From positions 6,262,001-6,326,000 of the forward strand of contig JANTQA010000057.1 of NCBI GenBank assembly GCA_027625915.1: DNA of 64,000 nucleotides. The letters run 5' to 3'. Under the pieces are notes generated by a model. The model searched no databases. It worked only from the letters and a program-made list of their open reading frames with translations, and was not told where the DNA came from. Both the position numbers and the translations under genes were made by a program. Positions 45,590-60,671 of this stretch are shown here, piece by piece (the first letter of the stretch is position 1; each line of letters starts with the position of its first letter). Source of the DNA: Anaeramoeba flamelloides. Its lineage: Eukaryota; Metamonada; Anaeramoebidae.

Positions 45590-45860
45590 ATTTAATTTGA
45601 TTGGCGATTATGAATGTTAATTTAGGAGAGTTCGTTGTTTCATTATTTTAATTTCTTAAATTTCTTTTTGAATCTGATTTGACATAAACCCATGATGTTT
45701 TTAGCCCCTGATATTTTTTGACTTGACTTTTTGTTTTTTATTTTCAAGTTACTCATACTTTCTTGTTTTATTGTATATCAGTATTAGCAAGTAACCACTT
45801 GATCTTTTTCCTTTATAACTCTTCTTCCCAATAAAAAAGAAAATTCAAATAAGGAAAAAA
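45590..45860 (+). repeat. Dispersed repeat, copy 1 (partner at 62030-62350)
   Basis: TTTTTATTTTCAAGTTACTC, AGTAACCACTTGATCTTTTT and CTCTTCTTCCCAATA match 62160-62280 in order and spacing. It is AT-rich and non-coding; the class is unknown. Confidence 0.4.
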
Positions 45861-46080
45861 GGGAAAAAATAGAAAAAAATCAAATAATATTTTTTGATTT
45901 TCAATGTTTCTTATTATTTTTTCTTTATTGCCTTAAGTTTTCAAACACAAAGAAAGTTGATGAAGGATTATCGACAAGAACAATAAATATAATAATTTTG
46001 GTTAAATTACAATTTATTTTTATATTTTTTCGAATATTTTTATTTTTTTATTTACATAACTTATATTAACTTAAAAATAG

Positions 46081-46162
46081 TACAAACCTGGACAATCTTT
46101 TCAAAGATTTGGAAAACGAAGAATACGATTTAACTCAATTTTTGAATACTGAACAAGATTAA
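46081..46162 (+). CDS. Orphan last exon, acidic, possibly E2F-like C-terminus
   Basis: After a TATTAAC branch-like site and an AAAAATAG acceptor, a phase-2 exon reads TNLDNLFKDLENEEYDLTQF then LNTEQD and a stop. Codon choice is clearly coding-like against the flanks. The only plus-strand host gene upstream is the E2F-like gene. E2F proteins end in a short acidic retinoblastoma-binding motif with DLF and DLTPLDF, which DNLF...YDLTQFL loosely resembles. If joined, the last intron would be about 5 kb and would contain the Mutator-like transposon. The donor for it was not found with certainty. Confidence 0.4.
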
Positions 46163-48072
46163 TTTTATCCATTTTTATTTACAATTTTTAATTTTTTTTT
46201 TTTTTCAATCCAATTTTTCTAGAACCAGTATTTTCACTTAATTATTTTCTGAATTTTCAAAAATAATAATTTTGTGAAAAAAAATATATATTTATTATAC
46301 TTTTTTAAAAGTTTAAAAAACAAAAACTATTTTTTTGTCATAATTATAAATAAACATTCAAATTTCTTTTTTACTAAAACACATCTAATTTTTTTTTATT
46401 TTTAATTCGAAAAACAATCTATTGAATTTTTAAAGATTTTTTTTTTGAAAGTTTGGGGTGTGAATCTATAATGTAATAAAAATTTTTAAAGAAAAGGTAA
46501 AAAGGAATAATTATTTTTTTTTTCTAAAATCAAAAATATAATACAATAATAGAACTACTTTATCTTTGAACTATTTTGACTTTTTATTATCATTCAAATA
46601 TGGATTAATAACAAATAAGAAAATAAATATATTAATACATCGATATCATTTTAAATCTTTTCCTATAAATATGATGATATTTGGGCAAATTCGGGGTGAT
46701 AAGGTAGATATATAAACCAAATTTCAAAATTAGGGGCAAATTTTATTATTATTATTTTTTTTTTTTCATTTGTCTTTCAAAAAAAAAATATATTACACTA
46801 AATTTTTATTTATTAATCTATATTGGTTCTTATCTCCAAAAACTTTATTAAAATACATTATTATTCAAATTAAAAAACAAATAAACAAATTTTTATCTGA
46901 TGAAAAATCTGCCCCTATTTTTGAAATTTAGCTTCTAGAAACCCTAATTCAAAATTTTAACAAACCAGAATTCAATTTTGGAAAAACATATTTTAAAATC
47001 AATTCTAAAAGAAATACCAAATTAGAACCATTCATCAATTGAAATGTTCACACTTGTTTATAAATTCCAATACTCTCAAAACAAAAAATAAATAATTATC
47101 AATACTAATAATTCAAGGATGTGTTAAAAATTGTGGAGAAGAGAATAACGAAAAATTTGATTGCTAAAATTGTTTAAATTCTAATAGGAATATTGATCGA
47201 TCAAATGGTCTTAAATCCTCAACTAATTATATTTGAGTTCTTCTGTTTTGAAAACCCCAACTTTAACCTTATATCAATTATTCGAAAAAATTATTGTATC
47301 ATACGAAATAGGTTACTTAATTCACAAAATGAAATAACAATAAAAAACTAAAAAGATGAAAAAATTATTAAAATATTTTTCAAAAATCAAAATTATTTCG
47401 AATTTGAATGAAATTGAATTATTGTGGTTGTTTTAACTATTTTAGCTAAGTGGAATATTTGAATTTTGGTTAATATAGATATATCATTGTTACAATTTTT
47501 ATTCTTTTCTTTGATTTTACCAAATTTTTTTTTTTTAATATTAAAGTAAAATTGTACAAAAGAATATAAAAAGAAAAAATTTTCTTCTTTTGTTATGCTT
47601 TTCTGAAAAAATCAACCTCAAACAGTAAAATTTGAAATAGAGATAATATGATTTTTTTTTTGTTTTGTTTTTTCGGGTTTTTTTTATTGTTTAAATTGAA
47701 GTTTTAGATATTTCTCGATATTAAACTTTGAATTTCTATACCATAAGAAGTTCAATTTCACAACACCATTTTGACAACAGGCTAGTACATTGAGTTTGGA
47801 ACCAATTTATGGTCAATGATTGTACCCTTAAAAATTCAACAATGAGATATTAAAAAAAAAGGATTGAGAATTTTGTCAGCATCAATTTTCGATATTTTTT
47901 CCATTAATAGGGCAGAATGAAACTAAGATTTTGAATTCCACAAAGCCATCGTTTGGTGTCATTTAACATTTCAAACGACAAATTATTCCAAAGAAAAATT
48001 GAAAAAAGAAGAACAATCAAATTAATTTGAATTTCGTCATTTTTCACAATAATTAAAATTGCAAAAATTCAA
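46163..48072. other. Intergenic; one decayed DNA-transposon copy
   Basis: At about 47140-47465 a sequence with AATATTGATCGATCAAATGG, TTGTATCATACGAAATAGG and AAAATCAAAATTATTTCGAAT resembles, in inverse, the TTCCAAAAATTTG element family. The ends are lost. No gene is seen in the remainder. Confidence 0.4.
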
Positions 48073-51000
48073 ATGGATTTTGGGGAAATTAGAATGAAAA
48101 TAGATTCTTGGGACAAGAAAAAGTTTGGTTTCTTTTATCTTGTCTTTTTTGTGATTCTTACCCTGTGTTTAATAATTGGTGGTTTGGGTCCTGATCGTTA
48201 TAAACAGCAAGTATTTGGATACACTCTGAAAAGTAACCAAACCAGATTTGTTGTTGAAGTTGTTGATCTGAACAGATTAAACCAATTCCTTTTTGTTGAC
48301 TCACACTTCTCAAACGATAACAAAATGGGGTTTACTCAAAATGTAGAATTTAAAGCCTGGTTATGGGGAACAAATGATCTTAAGAATGCAACTTATTCTC
48401 CAAATTTTGAGGAAGATACAACTGTAGGGATCAGTTCCCAAAATGGTGACGGTGACGATGACGGTGGCACAACAGACGGTTGGGATCTTCTTGAGTATTC
48501 CAAACACAAACGAGAAGTGAAATGCGAAGTAAAATTGATCTTTTTCTGTTATTAACCTTGATTTTTTTATTCGATCCCAAAAAACCTTAACGAAAATTTC
48601 TTACAATTTCTGATTTTTTCCCTTATTATTATTTCTTGATAGGCTTCAGAAAATTGCACAGCCCACACAATGCTTTTTGTTCCTTATATTCATCACAAAA
48701 ATTATGTACTTGGGTTTGAATTCAATAATACCTCTGAAAGCAAATATTCAAAGATCTATATTGATGTTTGTTTTCCCTCTTTATTTTTTTAGTTTTTTTT
48801 TTCTTTTTTTTTCTCTTCAAATATAACAACTTTTTTATTTTGTTCTTGAAAATGATAATCGAAATTTTTCCTCCTTAATTTGTGGGTTTCTAATGTAAAT
48901 TAAAAACAAAACAACAAATATTGCAAGATCAACTTCAAAAAATCAACAATGAAATTATACCGATTCAATAAGAATTTTGTATTTTTTGAAAATTTACCTT
49001 CTTTTGAGTTTTAAAGAAGAAAAACTCGCTGAGCTAGAGACCTCAACACACTCCATCTTGAAAAATTATAACATCACAAAATTGATTATGTTTTTCCAAA
49101 AAAAGGTTTTTAAAAGCCAATTTCCAATTAAATTATTCAATTCCATCAACAATTCAAAATTTTTATTCTACAAGATTCTTATTTTCCCTTTTAGAGTTGT
49201 GATCTTTTTGGTGTTTTATTTTAATCTTTGGGAGGCGATTTTTTTGGAAAACTGAATGAAAATTTTGTACTTTTATTTCGCAATTAACTGTAAGAAGGAT
49301 AAATTAAAGCATACAAATCAAAAATAAAAAAATTAAATAAGAATAAACGTTTTTTAATTGAAAAACAAATGGAAATTTGGATTGGCACCCTGAGTCATCG
49401 AGTTATTAATGGTGAAAAATAATTTTCTGAAATGGAAAAAAAAATTTTGAGTAATTTTTATTGATGTCTAATACCAAACAAAAACTAACCAACCTATGAA
49501 GCAATGATTTCTAAAAATCAACAACTAAAAATTTCAAAAATTTTTAAAAAAAAGAGACAAAGACAACCAATTTCCAATTTGAATGGTTAGAATATTAGTT
49601 TGAAAACAACTTTGTTATTTTGAAGTTTCTATTTTTGTCACTTTTTGAGATCTCTTAGATTTTTTTTTTCTTAATTTATTTTTATTCTCAAATGAGTTAT
49701 TTTTACAGAAAAGAATGTTACAAAATCCTTAATTTGAAAAATTTAGAGGGTTACAAAATAACCACAAATTAGATTAAATCGGATTAAATTGGTTGTGTCC
49801 TTAAAGAAAACTATTTGCTTTAAAATTGAAGAAATTTAGCTCTTTGGAAATATAAAATCAGAAACAAGTAATTTTTGTTAAATTTTTCTGAAATTTTCAA
49901 TAGAACCTGAAAATTCAAAGTAAAATCAAATAATATAAGATAAAATAAAAGACGAAAGACAAAATTGAAGGATTCAACACAACAACATTTTTATAATACT
50001 ATCTTTTGCTATGGTTTTTTTCTTTGATTGATCTCTAATTCGAAATTTGTTGAAAAAAGTGTCTATTAATTTATTTATTGTGAGAAAGTAGTATCCAAAA
50101 ATTTTTATCAAGATAAGAAACAAAGTGAAGAAGAAAAATAATTAAAATATAATAATAAAAAAATATTAATTTCTTTTTTTTTTTTATTATTGAAGAAAGG
50201 TAAATTCAACAAAATTACCTCCTGTTTGCTGTTATGTTTTCCAGAATTTAAACGAATTGAGTAAAATCTTTTTTTTTTCTACATTCTTTTGAATTCTGGA
50301 AAACCGTCGTTAGCTTTTTTTTAAATTTGGGAAATAAAAAGAAAATTTTTGAGTTTTTCTTTTAATTTCTTAAATTAAAAAAAAGCTAGGCACTCTACGG
50401 CACTATATGGCACTTTTAGTTAGGTTTTTTTTAATTTTTGTTTTTTTTTCGACAATCTATTGATTTTTCATCAAATTTCTAAAATTAAAAAAAACCTCCG
50501 TTGGCTTATTTTTAATTTGAGAAATAAAAAGAAACAAAAATAATTTTCGGTTTATTTCTTAAATTAAAAAAAACATCTTTAGCTTTTCTTGGGTTTTCTG
50601 TTTATTTGGAAAATCAATAGATTTTCGTTAGGTTTTTTTTTACTTTAGAAATAAAATATAAAACCTCAAAAAAACCTAGAACACTTAACAGACAAACCAG
50701 AAAACCATTAGATAACCACCATTAGCTTTTCCATAATTTAAAAGAATTGAGTTAAAACTTTTTTTTTTCTCTATTCTTATAAATTCCAGAAAACCTAGCG
50801 TGAAATACCGTTTTTTTTTTTTTAATTTTTGAAATAAACTGAAAATTTCAAAAATTTTCGATATATTTCAAAAATTAAAAAAAAACCTAGGAACTCTATG
50901 GCACTTCCCAAAAACTCTACAATTGTATTTAGCGTTTTTTATCCCTAACTATAATGTAGACAAGATTATAGCTCATAGGATATCTTTTCTTTAAAAAATG

Positions 51001-53072
51001 AAAAGAAAAAAATATTTCAAAACAAAGACAAAAAAGATAAAAAAAAGAGAAAGAAATGAAAGAGAAATTGGATTGGATTTATTGGTAAGGGTTAAGTGTT
51101 CAAGATATCTTAATCTGTTAAAGAGAGAGTTTTGAAGTGGCTAAATTTGTGACTCCTAATTCAAAGAGTAGTCAAAAGAACCTTTTAATTACATTCATTC
51201 GAAGTTTTTTAAACTCAATTTAGTTTTCTAAAACGAAATAGAGTAAAAATACTAAAAAAAGCAAAAAAATCTTTGAAAAGTTTTTTTTGTATCCTAAAGT
51301 GTTGAATGGTTTTGTTTTTGTTTTCCTTATTATGTCGATTTTTTTGGATTGCACCATAGTTTGTTTTAATAAAGAGTTCTAAATATTTGACCAACTATAG
51401 ATCAAATGAAATAGGTTACTTTATTAAGTTTTAATTTATAACTTTATAGATGGGTTGAATCTAAAAAGTTGAGTTTTTAAGAATAAGAATTGGGTTTCGA
51501 ATTATTTTTTTGATTTTGCTTTTTTTTCTTTTTTTGAAAGTTTCGCAAAATTATTATATTAAATCTATCTACCAAAAAAATCAACTCTCTATAATAAAAA
51601 TATTAGAATAAGATCTTAGAACACAATAATTAATTTAACTATAAAAATAATTTCATTTTTTTTTTTGTTCTTAATTGATTTTATACCTATATTAATGCCT
51701 AAAATAAAAATTAATTAAAATCAAATAAAAAATTTTTAATTCATACAAATAACAAAAAGAATAAGAATTTTATTTTTAAATTTTAAATACATATTATTTC
51801 TATAATGATTTGTTTAATTTACGATTTGGTTCTATATTTCTTAATAAAACAAAATATAACAACAACAAAAACAACAACAACAACAATAATAATAATAATA
51901 AAAAGATTTATTTTGTTAATAAATCAATGACTTATTTTGAATTAATTTTTAGATATTTTTTTGTTATACTTTCAATTGGCTGGATTTGTTATATAACCAA
52001 CAAAACACATGGCATTTCGTTTCGAACATTTAGTTTAGAACAAAAATGGTCTTATATTCTTCTTTATTTCTTATTATTATTCAACAACCCAATCTGGCCA
52101 ACAATTCTTATATCTGATCATTCTATTGTTCAAGTTTTTGATGGGATATTTGTAGTAACTTTTATTATTGCTTTATTCGCATTTTGGATATCTATCATTG
52201 ATGGGCTTAGATTTGTAAGAAAAAATTATCCAATTTCTTTTCTTTTCACTTTTTTATTTTTTCAGCATTTTATCATTGTATAATCCTATATATTTATCAA
52301 CACATGTATCTCTGTTATGATTTTTTTTTTTAAAATATTTCATTCTTCAATTTAAAATTTATTGTTAATCCCTATTATTTTATCAAAATGTTTCCATTCA
52401 TATATATATATATAACGTTTAATTCTTATTTAGGAACGGAGCGAAAGGAAAATTTTCAAATTTTATCTTCCAAAATTAATCCCTTTACTTGTTCTTTGGA
52501 TAACTTTTTTTGTAATTTTTATTTACAGTAGAATTCATGAATATGATGATCCACAATTTGAAACAATCAATGACATTCCAGGATTTTTGGCATCAAAAAT
52601 TTTATTCTGGATCTTTATTGTATTTTATGTTTTATATTTACTTTATTCAATAATTCGTGCATTTATCGAAGTGAAAGAAAAACCTAAATTTAAAAAAAGA
52701 TTTTATTTTTTTTTTTCCTTATTTTTCATTTCATTCGTAATGCTATTGGTTGTGTTTATTGGCAATTTTATTCCAAATCTAAGTAACACTTCAATGGAAT
52801 TTTTATCATATTTTACCATATTTAACATTTATTTGATATTATTATCCTATGCGTACTTACCAAGCTCCAAAACTATTGACGAATTGCAAAATCCTCATGA
52901 AAAATTGGGGGATGAAGAAGAAGACATATCTAACGATTCGTCAAATGTTGAAATGAGTGAAAAAAAATTTTCTGATTCTGAAAATTCACAATCACATTCG
53001 CAATCGAAATCACAATCACAATCACGATCACGATCACAATCAGAAATAGAGAATATTAGTAACTCTGATTAA
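48073..53072 (+). CDS. TMEM181: TMEM181-like multi-pass membrane protein
   Basis: Exons 48073-48528, 48643-48765, 51906-52214 and 52434-53072 are all phase 0 and give 508 aa. They match recalled human TMEM181 in order: an N-terminal membrane anchor FGFFYLVFFVILTLCLIIGG then LGP (human FVLVFVVFFICFGLTIFVG...GP), a luminal domain with REVKCEASENCTAHTMLF and YVLGFEFNN, LEQKWSYILLYFLLLFNNP (human IEQKWMSVLLPLLLLYNDP), ERSERKIFKFYLPK (GERKCLTFYLPK), FLSYFTIFNIYLILLSYAYL and NPHEKLGDEEEDISND. TMEM181 has a GOLD-type luminal domain and a seven-helix Wntless/GPR107-like core; its cell role is poorly known. The C-terminus is Ser/Gln-rich with SQSRSRSQ repeats. Introns are 114, 3140 and 219 nt. The 3.1-kb intron carries several repeats and an unexplained coding-like stretch at 48928-49255. 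Confidence 0.85.
48928..49255 (+). other. Coding-like stretch inside TMEM181 intron 2
   Basis: After a TTGCAAG acceptor, phase-0 reading gives INFKKSTMKLYRFNKNF and soon a stop, so it could serve as an alternative last exon. In another frame, 49013-49255 reads KEEKLAELETSTHSILKNYN then KILIFPFRVVIFLVFYFN and a stop: a helical segment followed by a hydrophobic one. The C usage is higher than in the flanking intron. Joining exon 2 straight to 51906 aligns better with TMEM181, so this is left out of the main model. Confidence 0.35.
49400..49790 (+). repeat. Dispersed repeat, partner of 44265-44560
   Basis: GATTTCTAAAAATCAACAAC, ACTTTTTGAGATCTC, TTCTCAAATGAGTTATTTTT and AAAATAACCACAAATTAGAT are the complements of boxes at 44265-44560. 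It is in TMEM181 intron 2. Confidence 0.55.
49890..50070. repeat. MITE, AAAAGTGAAACA-end family, partial copy
   Basis: CTGAAAATTCAAAGTAAAAT, an ATACTATCTTTTGCTATGG box and TTTTTTTCTTTGATTGATC match 5335-5470. The outer ends are missing. Confidence 0.5.
50220..50930. repeat. Longest hairpin-mosaic tail, with at least six hairpins
   Basis: Hairpins lie at about 50228-50310 (GTTTTCCAGAATTTAAACG with ATTCTGGAAAACCG), 50310-50385, 50405-50485, 50488-50575, 50720-50800 and 50805-50885. Most are bounded by CGTTAG-like and CTAG/CTAAC-like ends. Two 10-bp arrays occur: GGCACTCTAC GGCACTATAT GGCACTTTTA (50391-50420) and GGAACTCTAT GGCACTTCCC (from 50887). The two arrays imply two tails joined or one inserted in another. 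It is in TMEM181 intron 2. Confidence 0.6.
51118..51310 (+). repeat. Dispersed repeat, copy 2 (partner at 1565-1745)
   Basis: AAAGAGAGAGTTTTGAAGTG, CATTCATTCGAAGTTTTTTA and TTTAGTTTTCTAAAAC are collinear with the copy at 1565. It is intronic. Confidence 0.5.
51857..51905 (+). repeat. (AAC)n(AAT)n array abutting a 3' splice site
   Basis: AACAACAACAAAAACAACAA continues to about five AAT units and ends in AAAAG at the acceptor of TMEM181 exon 3. No other AG exists between 51780 and 51905, so the array must be intronic even though it keeps an open Asn frame. The usual pyrimidine tract is absent. Confidence 0.7.
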
Positions 53073-53343
53073 ATAAAAAGAATTCTTGAAAACCTTAACT
53101 CTAAATAAAAAAATTGTTAAATGATTTTTATTTATTTGTTGAATTCAATACTAATGTTTTTATTTTTTTTTTACAAATCAAAAAATAAGTTGGATATATT
53201 ACAAAATGAAAATATTTTTAACTTTTTCTAATATATACATATATTTACAATTTTTTCAGATAAAAAATTAGAGTTTTAATCTATATTTTTCAAGTTATTA
53301 ATTGAAAAGAGTTAAAAAAGAAAAATGATCAAAATAAACTAAA

Positions 53344-54146
53344 TTCCAAAAATTTGGACACATTTTGTCCAGTTGGAAGAATCAAAATACTACAGTTTAC
53401 ATTCAATTTGGAAATAATTTTGATTTTACAAATTATTTCATTTTTATGTCTTTTTTGTTTTTGTTTTCCTTTCCTTTTTTTCCAGTTAAGCAATCTGTTT
53501 TGTTAGATCTGGATTTTTTTTTCAATTGTTGATAGAAGGTAAGTGTTGAGTTTGTTAAATAGAAAAAACTGATACAATTGGTTGATGATATCTTATTATT
53601 TGATCGATCAACAATTTTTGGTGAATTTTAAACAAATTTATGTTTTACAATTTTTTGTTTAGCTCGTTTCATCATTTTTCGACAAACCTATTTTTATTTT
53701 TTAAGTTATATATTTTTATCTTTTGTTTGGATAAAAATGATCACTTATAAAAACATTAATACAGTCAGTTTCGCTTATAAGACCCAAACTTTCAACGAAA
53801 TTTCCAGTACAAAAAAATCCTAAATTAAGGTATAAAATTTTGAATTTTTTTTTTTACAAATTATTTTACTAGTATCCAAAATTTTATATCTTAATTTGAT
53901 ATTTTTATTGTACTTTAAATTTCCTTAAAGTTTGTGCCTTAAATTTGAAACTGACTGTATGGAATAGCTTAAATGTGGTATTATATTTTATTTGGAAAAA
54001 TACAATAAATTCGAAATTTTTTGCAGATTTTTGATTTTCTGAATTTCCAATTTTTTAGGGATAGGGTTTAGTTTGTAAATTCACAATTATTTCCAAATCG
54101 AATGTAAATACAGTATTTTTATTCTTAAAACTGTCTTAACGAAATG
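53344..54146. mobile_element. DNA transposon, TTCCAAAAATTTG family, interrupted copy
   Basis: It starts TTCCAAAAATTTGGACACAT and is collinear with 23528-23850 up to about 53755, where a 200-bp element is inserted. Beyond it, 54070-54135 is an inverted piece of the same family's left part (GTAAATTCACAATTATTTCC, AATCGAATGTAAATAC). No transposase. Confidence 0.55.
53760..53959. repeat. TACAGTCAGTTTC-end MITE nested in an older element
   Basis: The left end TACAGTCAGTTTCGCTTATA and right end TTTGAAACTGACTGTA are inverted, and the inversion continues inward (AAAATCCTAAATTAAGGTAT against the ATATCTTAATTTGAT side). TA flanks both ends. The size is 200 bp. The ends resemble the CAGT-starting termini of Tc1/mariner elements. 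It interrupts the 53344 element, so it is the younger of the two. Confidence 0.7.
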
Positions 54147-54149
54147 ATA

Positions 54150-54661
54150 TTCCAAAAATTTGGGTACAATTTAAACTGTTTTACAAATAATATATTGGTT
54201 TTATATATTGATTTTCAAATAATTTTGAATTTACAGACTATTTTTTTATTTTTTATATCTTCTCGTTTTGTATTAATTTGATTTTTTTCAAGTTACATAA
54301 TCTTTTTCATATGATCTGGAAAAAAATTTCAATTGTAGATAGAATCTTACTGTTGACTTTGTTCTATAGAAAAATCACCAAAAGTTAGTTGATGATATCT
54401 AACCATTAAATCGATTTAAAATTGTTCATTAAATATCAAAAAATTTATAAATACAATTTTTTTGTTCTACTCTTTTCATCATTTTGGACAAACCTATTTT
54501 TATTTTAGTTTTATATTTTTTTATTTTGTTCAGATAAAAATGATTACTTGTAAAAAGTTTAATAATAAGTAACTTTTATCTAATTTTAAATTTTGGAGAA
54601 TTATGATAAAACCAAGTTTTTTTCCCGATCTTTGATTTTATATGTGTCCAAATTCTTGGAA
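54150..54661. mobile_element. DNA transposon, TTCCAAAAATTTG family, complete copy
   Basis: The ends are TTCCAAAAATTTGGGTACAA and TGTGTCCAAATTCTTGGAA. At 512 bp it is the same length as the copy at 33841 (516 bp), with the same internal order (pyrimidine tract, GATCTGGAAAA, TTGACTTTGTT, TGTTCTACTC). It has decayed more than the 33841 copy. Confidence 0.6.
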
Positions 54662-54819
54662 TGGGACTTATGTAATTCTTTTTGAAATTTAAATTGTGTT
54701 TTACTTTTCCAAAATCTAAGAATTAGAGCAAGTACCACTTTCAAGGAACAAAATTTCAACAGAATTCAAAGGAACAAAAATCATCATAAGTTCAATCATA
54801 AATACGGATTATAATCAAA

Positions 54820-54930
54820 TAATTTGAGTCAAAAAAAATTTTCGAAAAATATACTTAAATTTGATACTTTTTTTGTACCTTAAATTTCCATTCAAAATTT
54901 GTACCTTACAAATGATATTACACTGTTAAA
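54820..54930. repeat. Fragment of the TACAGTCAG-end MITE
   Basis: ATACTTAAATTTGATACTTT, TTTGTACCTTAAATTTCC and a GTACCTTACAAATGATATTA end match the right half of 53760-53959. The left half is not evident. Confidence 0.45.
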
Positions 54931-55887
54931 AACTAAACAGAATTTAACATATTCTTCTAAAAGTTGAGAAACAGATTTTTATTTTGTTTTTTTTTTCTTT
55001 TTTCAACAAAGTAAACAAAAAACATAAAATCTAACTTCTGCCGAACATTCAAGTTGAATAATTGTTTTCTTTTACGAATATATTAATATTTTTATCAAAC
55101 TCATTTGGAAATAAATGGTATCAAAAGGTGAATCTCATTAACAAGAATGAATACCAAAACCCATATGCCACATCAATAATTGAATTGTGTTGGATTATTT
55201 TCCCATGTCAAAAACTATGAAATAAATTTTTATTTCAGTTTCGCTCACAAATCAATAACTTTTTAAATTTGAAATTGTTGTCATAGTTTATAAAATAAAA
55301 AAAATTAAAAAAAAATTTATAATTATTCACAATTAATGGAATACTCATATCCCCAAGGCATTTTCCATCCTCGAAATAGTCTTGATAAATCTCTTAAATA
55401 TTAAAAAAAAAAAACTTTTTTAAATTCTTTTGTTTCTTAACAATTTTACTATTCCAATATAATTTCCTTTTTCAATCCAAATATATTTTGGATCAATCTC
55501 TTATAATCAAAAAATAGAATTATTGAAAAAAAAAAGTTTAAATAGGTCAAATTTCAATATTCATTTGGTTCTTTATTCAATTTTAATTAATATTTTTTTG
55601 TTTTATGTTTAGAAAATAAATCAAAATCTTTTAGGTTAATCATTTTTTGTGAGTTTTTAATTTTTCTTTAAATGGTAATTTATCAGGAATTCCAATTATT
55701 TTTTTTTTTTAATATTCAAATAAGGAATATTATTCTTTTCTGCATTATTAGCCAAAAATTATTGAAAAAAAAAAAAAAAAAAAAATTTTTAACAAAGACA
55801 TATTCTAAATACACGTTAGTTTAAAAATTATTATTTCAAAATATACATTAATATTTTTATATATAAAAAGTTGAATCATAACAATAA

Positions 55888-59661
<3,774 letters not shown>

Positions 59662-60539
59662 TTGATTTGTTGACGTTCAAGAAGTTAAGCCGTATTGAGC
59701 TTTTTTTTTTTTTTTTCTGGTCAAGTTTTGATTTGTTGCTTTTTATTGATCTCTTAGAACTGAGAGTCCAGAATATGTACTCAGGTATTTTATTTTTTCT
59801 TTGTTTGGTCTGCAAAAGAAATAAAATTCTATGAAAGAGAAAGTGAAATAAATATCCCAAGAATTATTTTAATTAACTTTTTTGTATATTTATGAGAGTG
59901 TTATTTGAGAAGAAATCAAAGTACAAGATAAAATTAAACTCAAAGTATCAACAAAAAGTCCCTCAATTTTATAAGTTGAATTTCTGGAATTTGCCTTTTT
60001 TGATTTCGTTTGCAAAATCTTAAAAAATCTTCTTTGAGAAAGACTGCATACATTTACATTTTTAATTAACAGGTGTCTGCTATATGTGAACACTACTAAT
60101 ACTTAACATGATGTGTTAAGGTTCTAGTAAGGTAACCTTTCGACAATTATTTAATTGTTAGTGATGAGTACAATACATTTTTTCAAATTTTTTATTTCTG
60201 ATTTTAACTTTTTTAATTTAAATAAACTCGTGATGTGTTGATTTTTAAAATAGTCAACCCTAATAAAATAAGGTATTTCTAGTGATCTCTGATGAATTTA
60301 GAAAAATTGTCTTTGTTATAAGAATAATTTGAAGATTTTTTAATTTCCAAAAAAACAAACTGTCCATTTATTGTATTTAAGGTGTCTGTACATTGAGAGT
60401 TAAGAATTCGACTAGGTACCAAAATGTTATTTTGTTCACTCAATACCATATTCTTTTCACAAATGAGATTCTTTTTCAGTTAATGAAATGATTTTTCTTG
60501 AAAAAAAAATGAAATTTTTAATCAGAGATGATTCTTTGA
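59662..60539. other. Upstream region of the Slo-like gene, no gene seen
   Basis: A T-rich leader (17-nt T run at about 59701) precedes the ATG. No other open frame has motifs, and no repeats are shared. Confidence 0.5.
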
Positions 60540-60671
60540 TACAGCCGTTTCAACTCAGGTGTGAATCGCACTCATTCGTTGAATGCTCCAGAAACATAGA
60601 AAATTGACTTGGAAGGTTTCCCAACCATTCAACGAATGAGTGCGATTCACACCTGAGTTGAAACAGCTGTA
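60540..60671. repeat. Near-perfect 132-bp palindromic MITE
   Basis: 46-bp arms differ at one position: TACAGCCGTTTCAACTCAGG then TGTGAATCGCACTCATTCGT then TGAATG, and their complement. A ~40-bp loop separates them. TA is at both ends. The arms are much more GC-rich than the surroundings. The outermost bases match the TACAGCTGTTT-end family at 20174 and 30097, but the arms are otherwise different. Confidence 0.75.
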
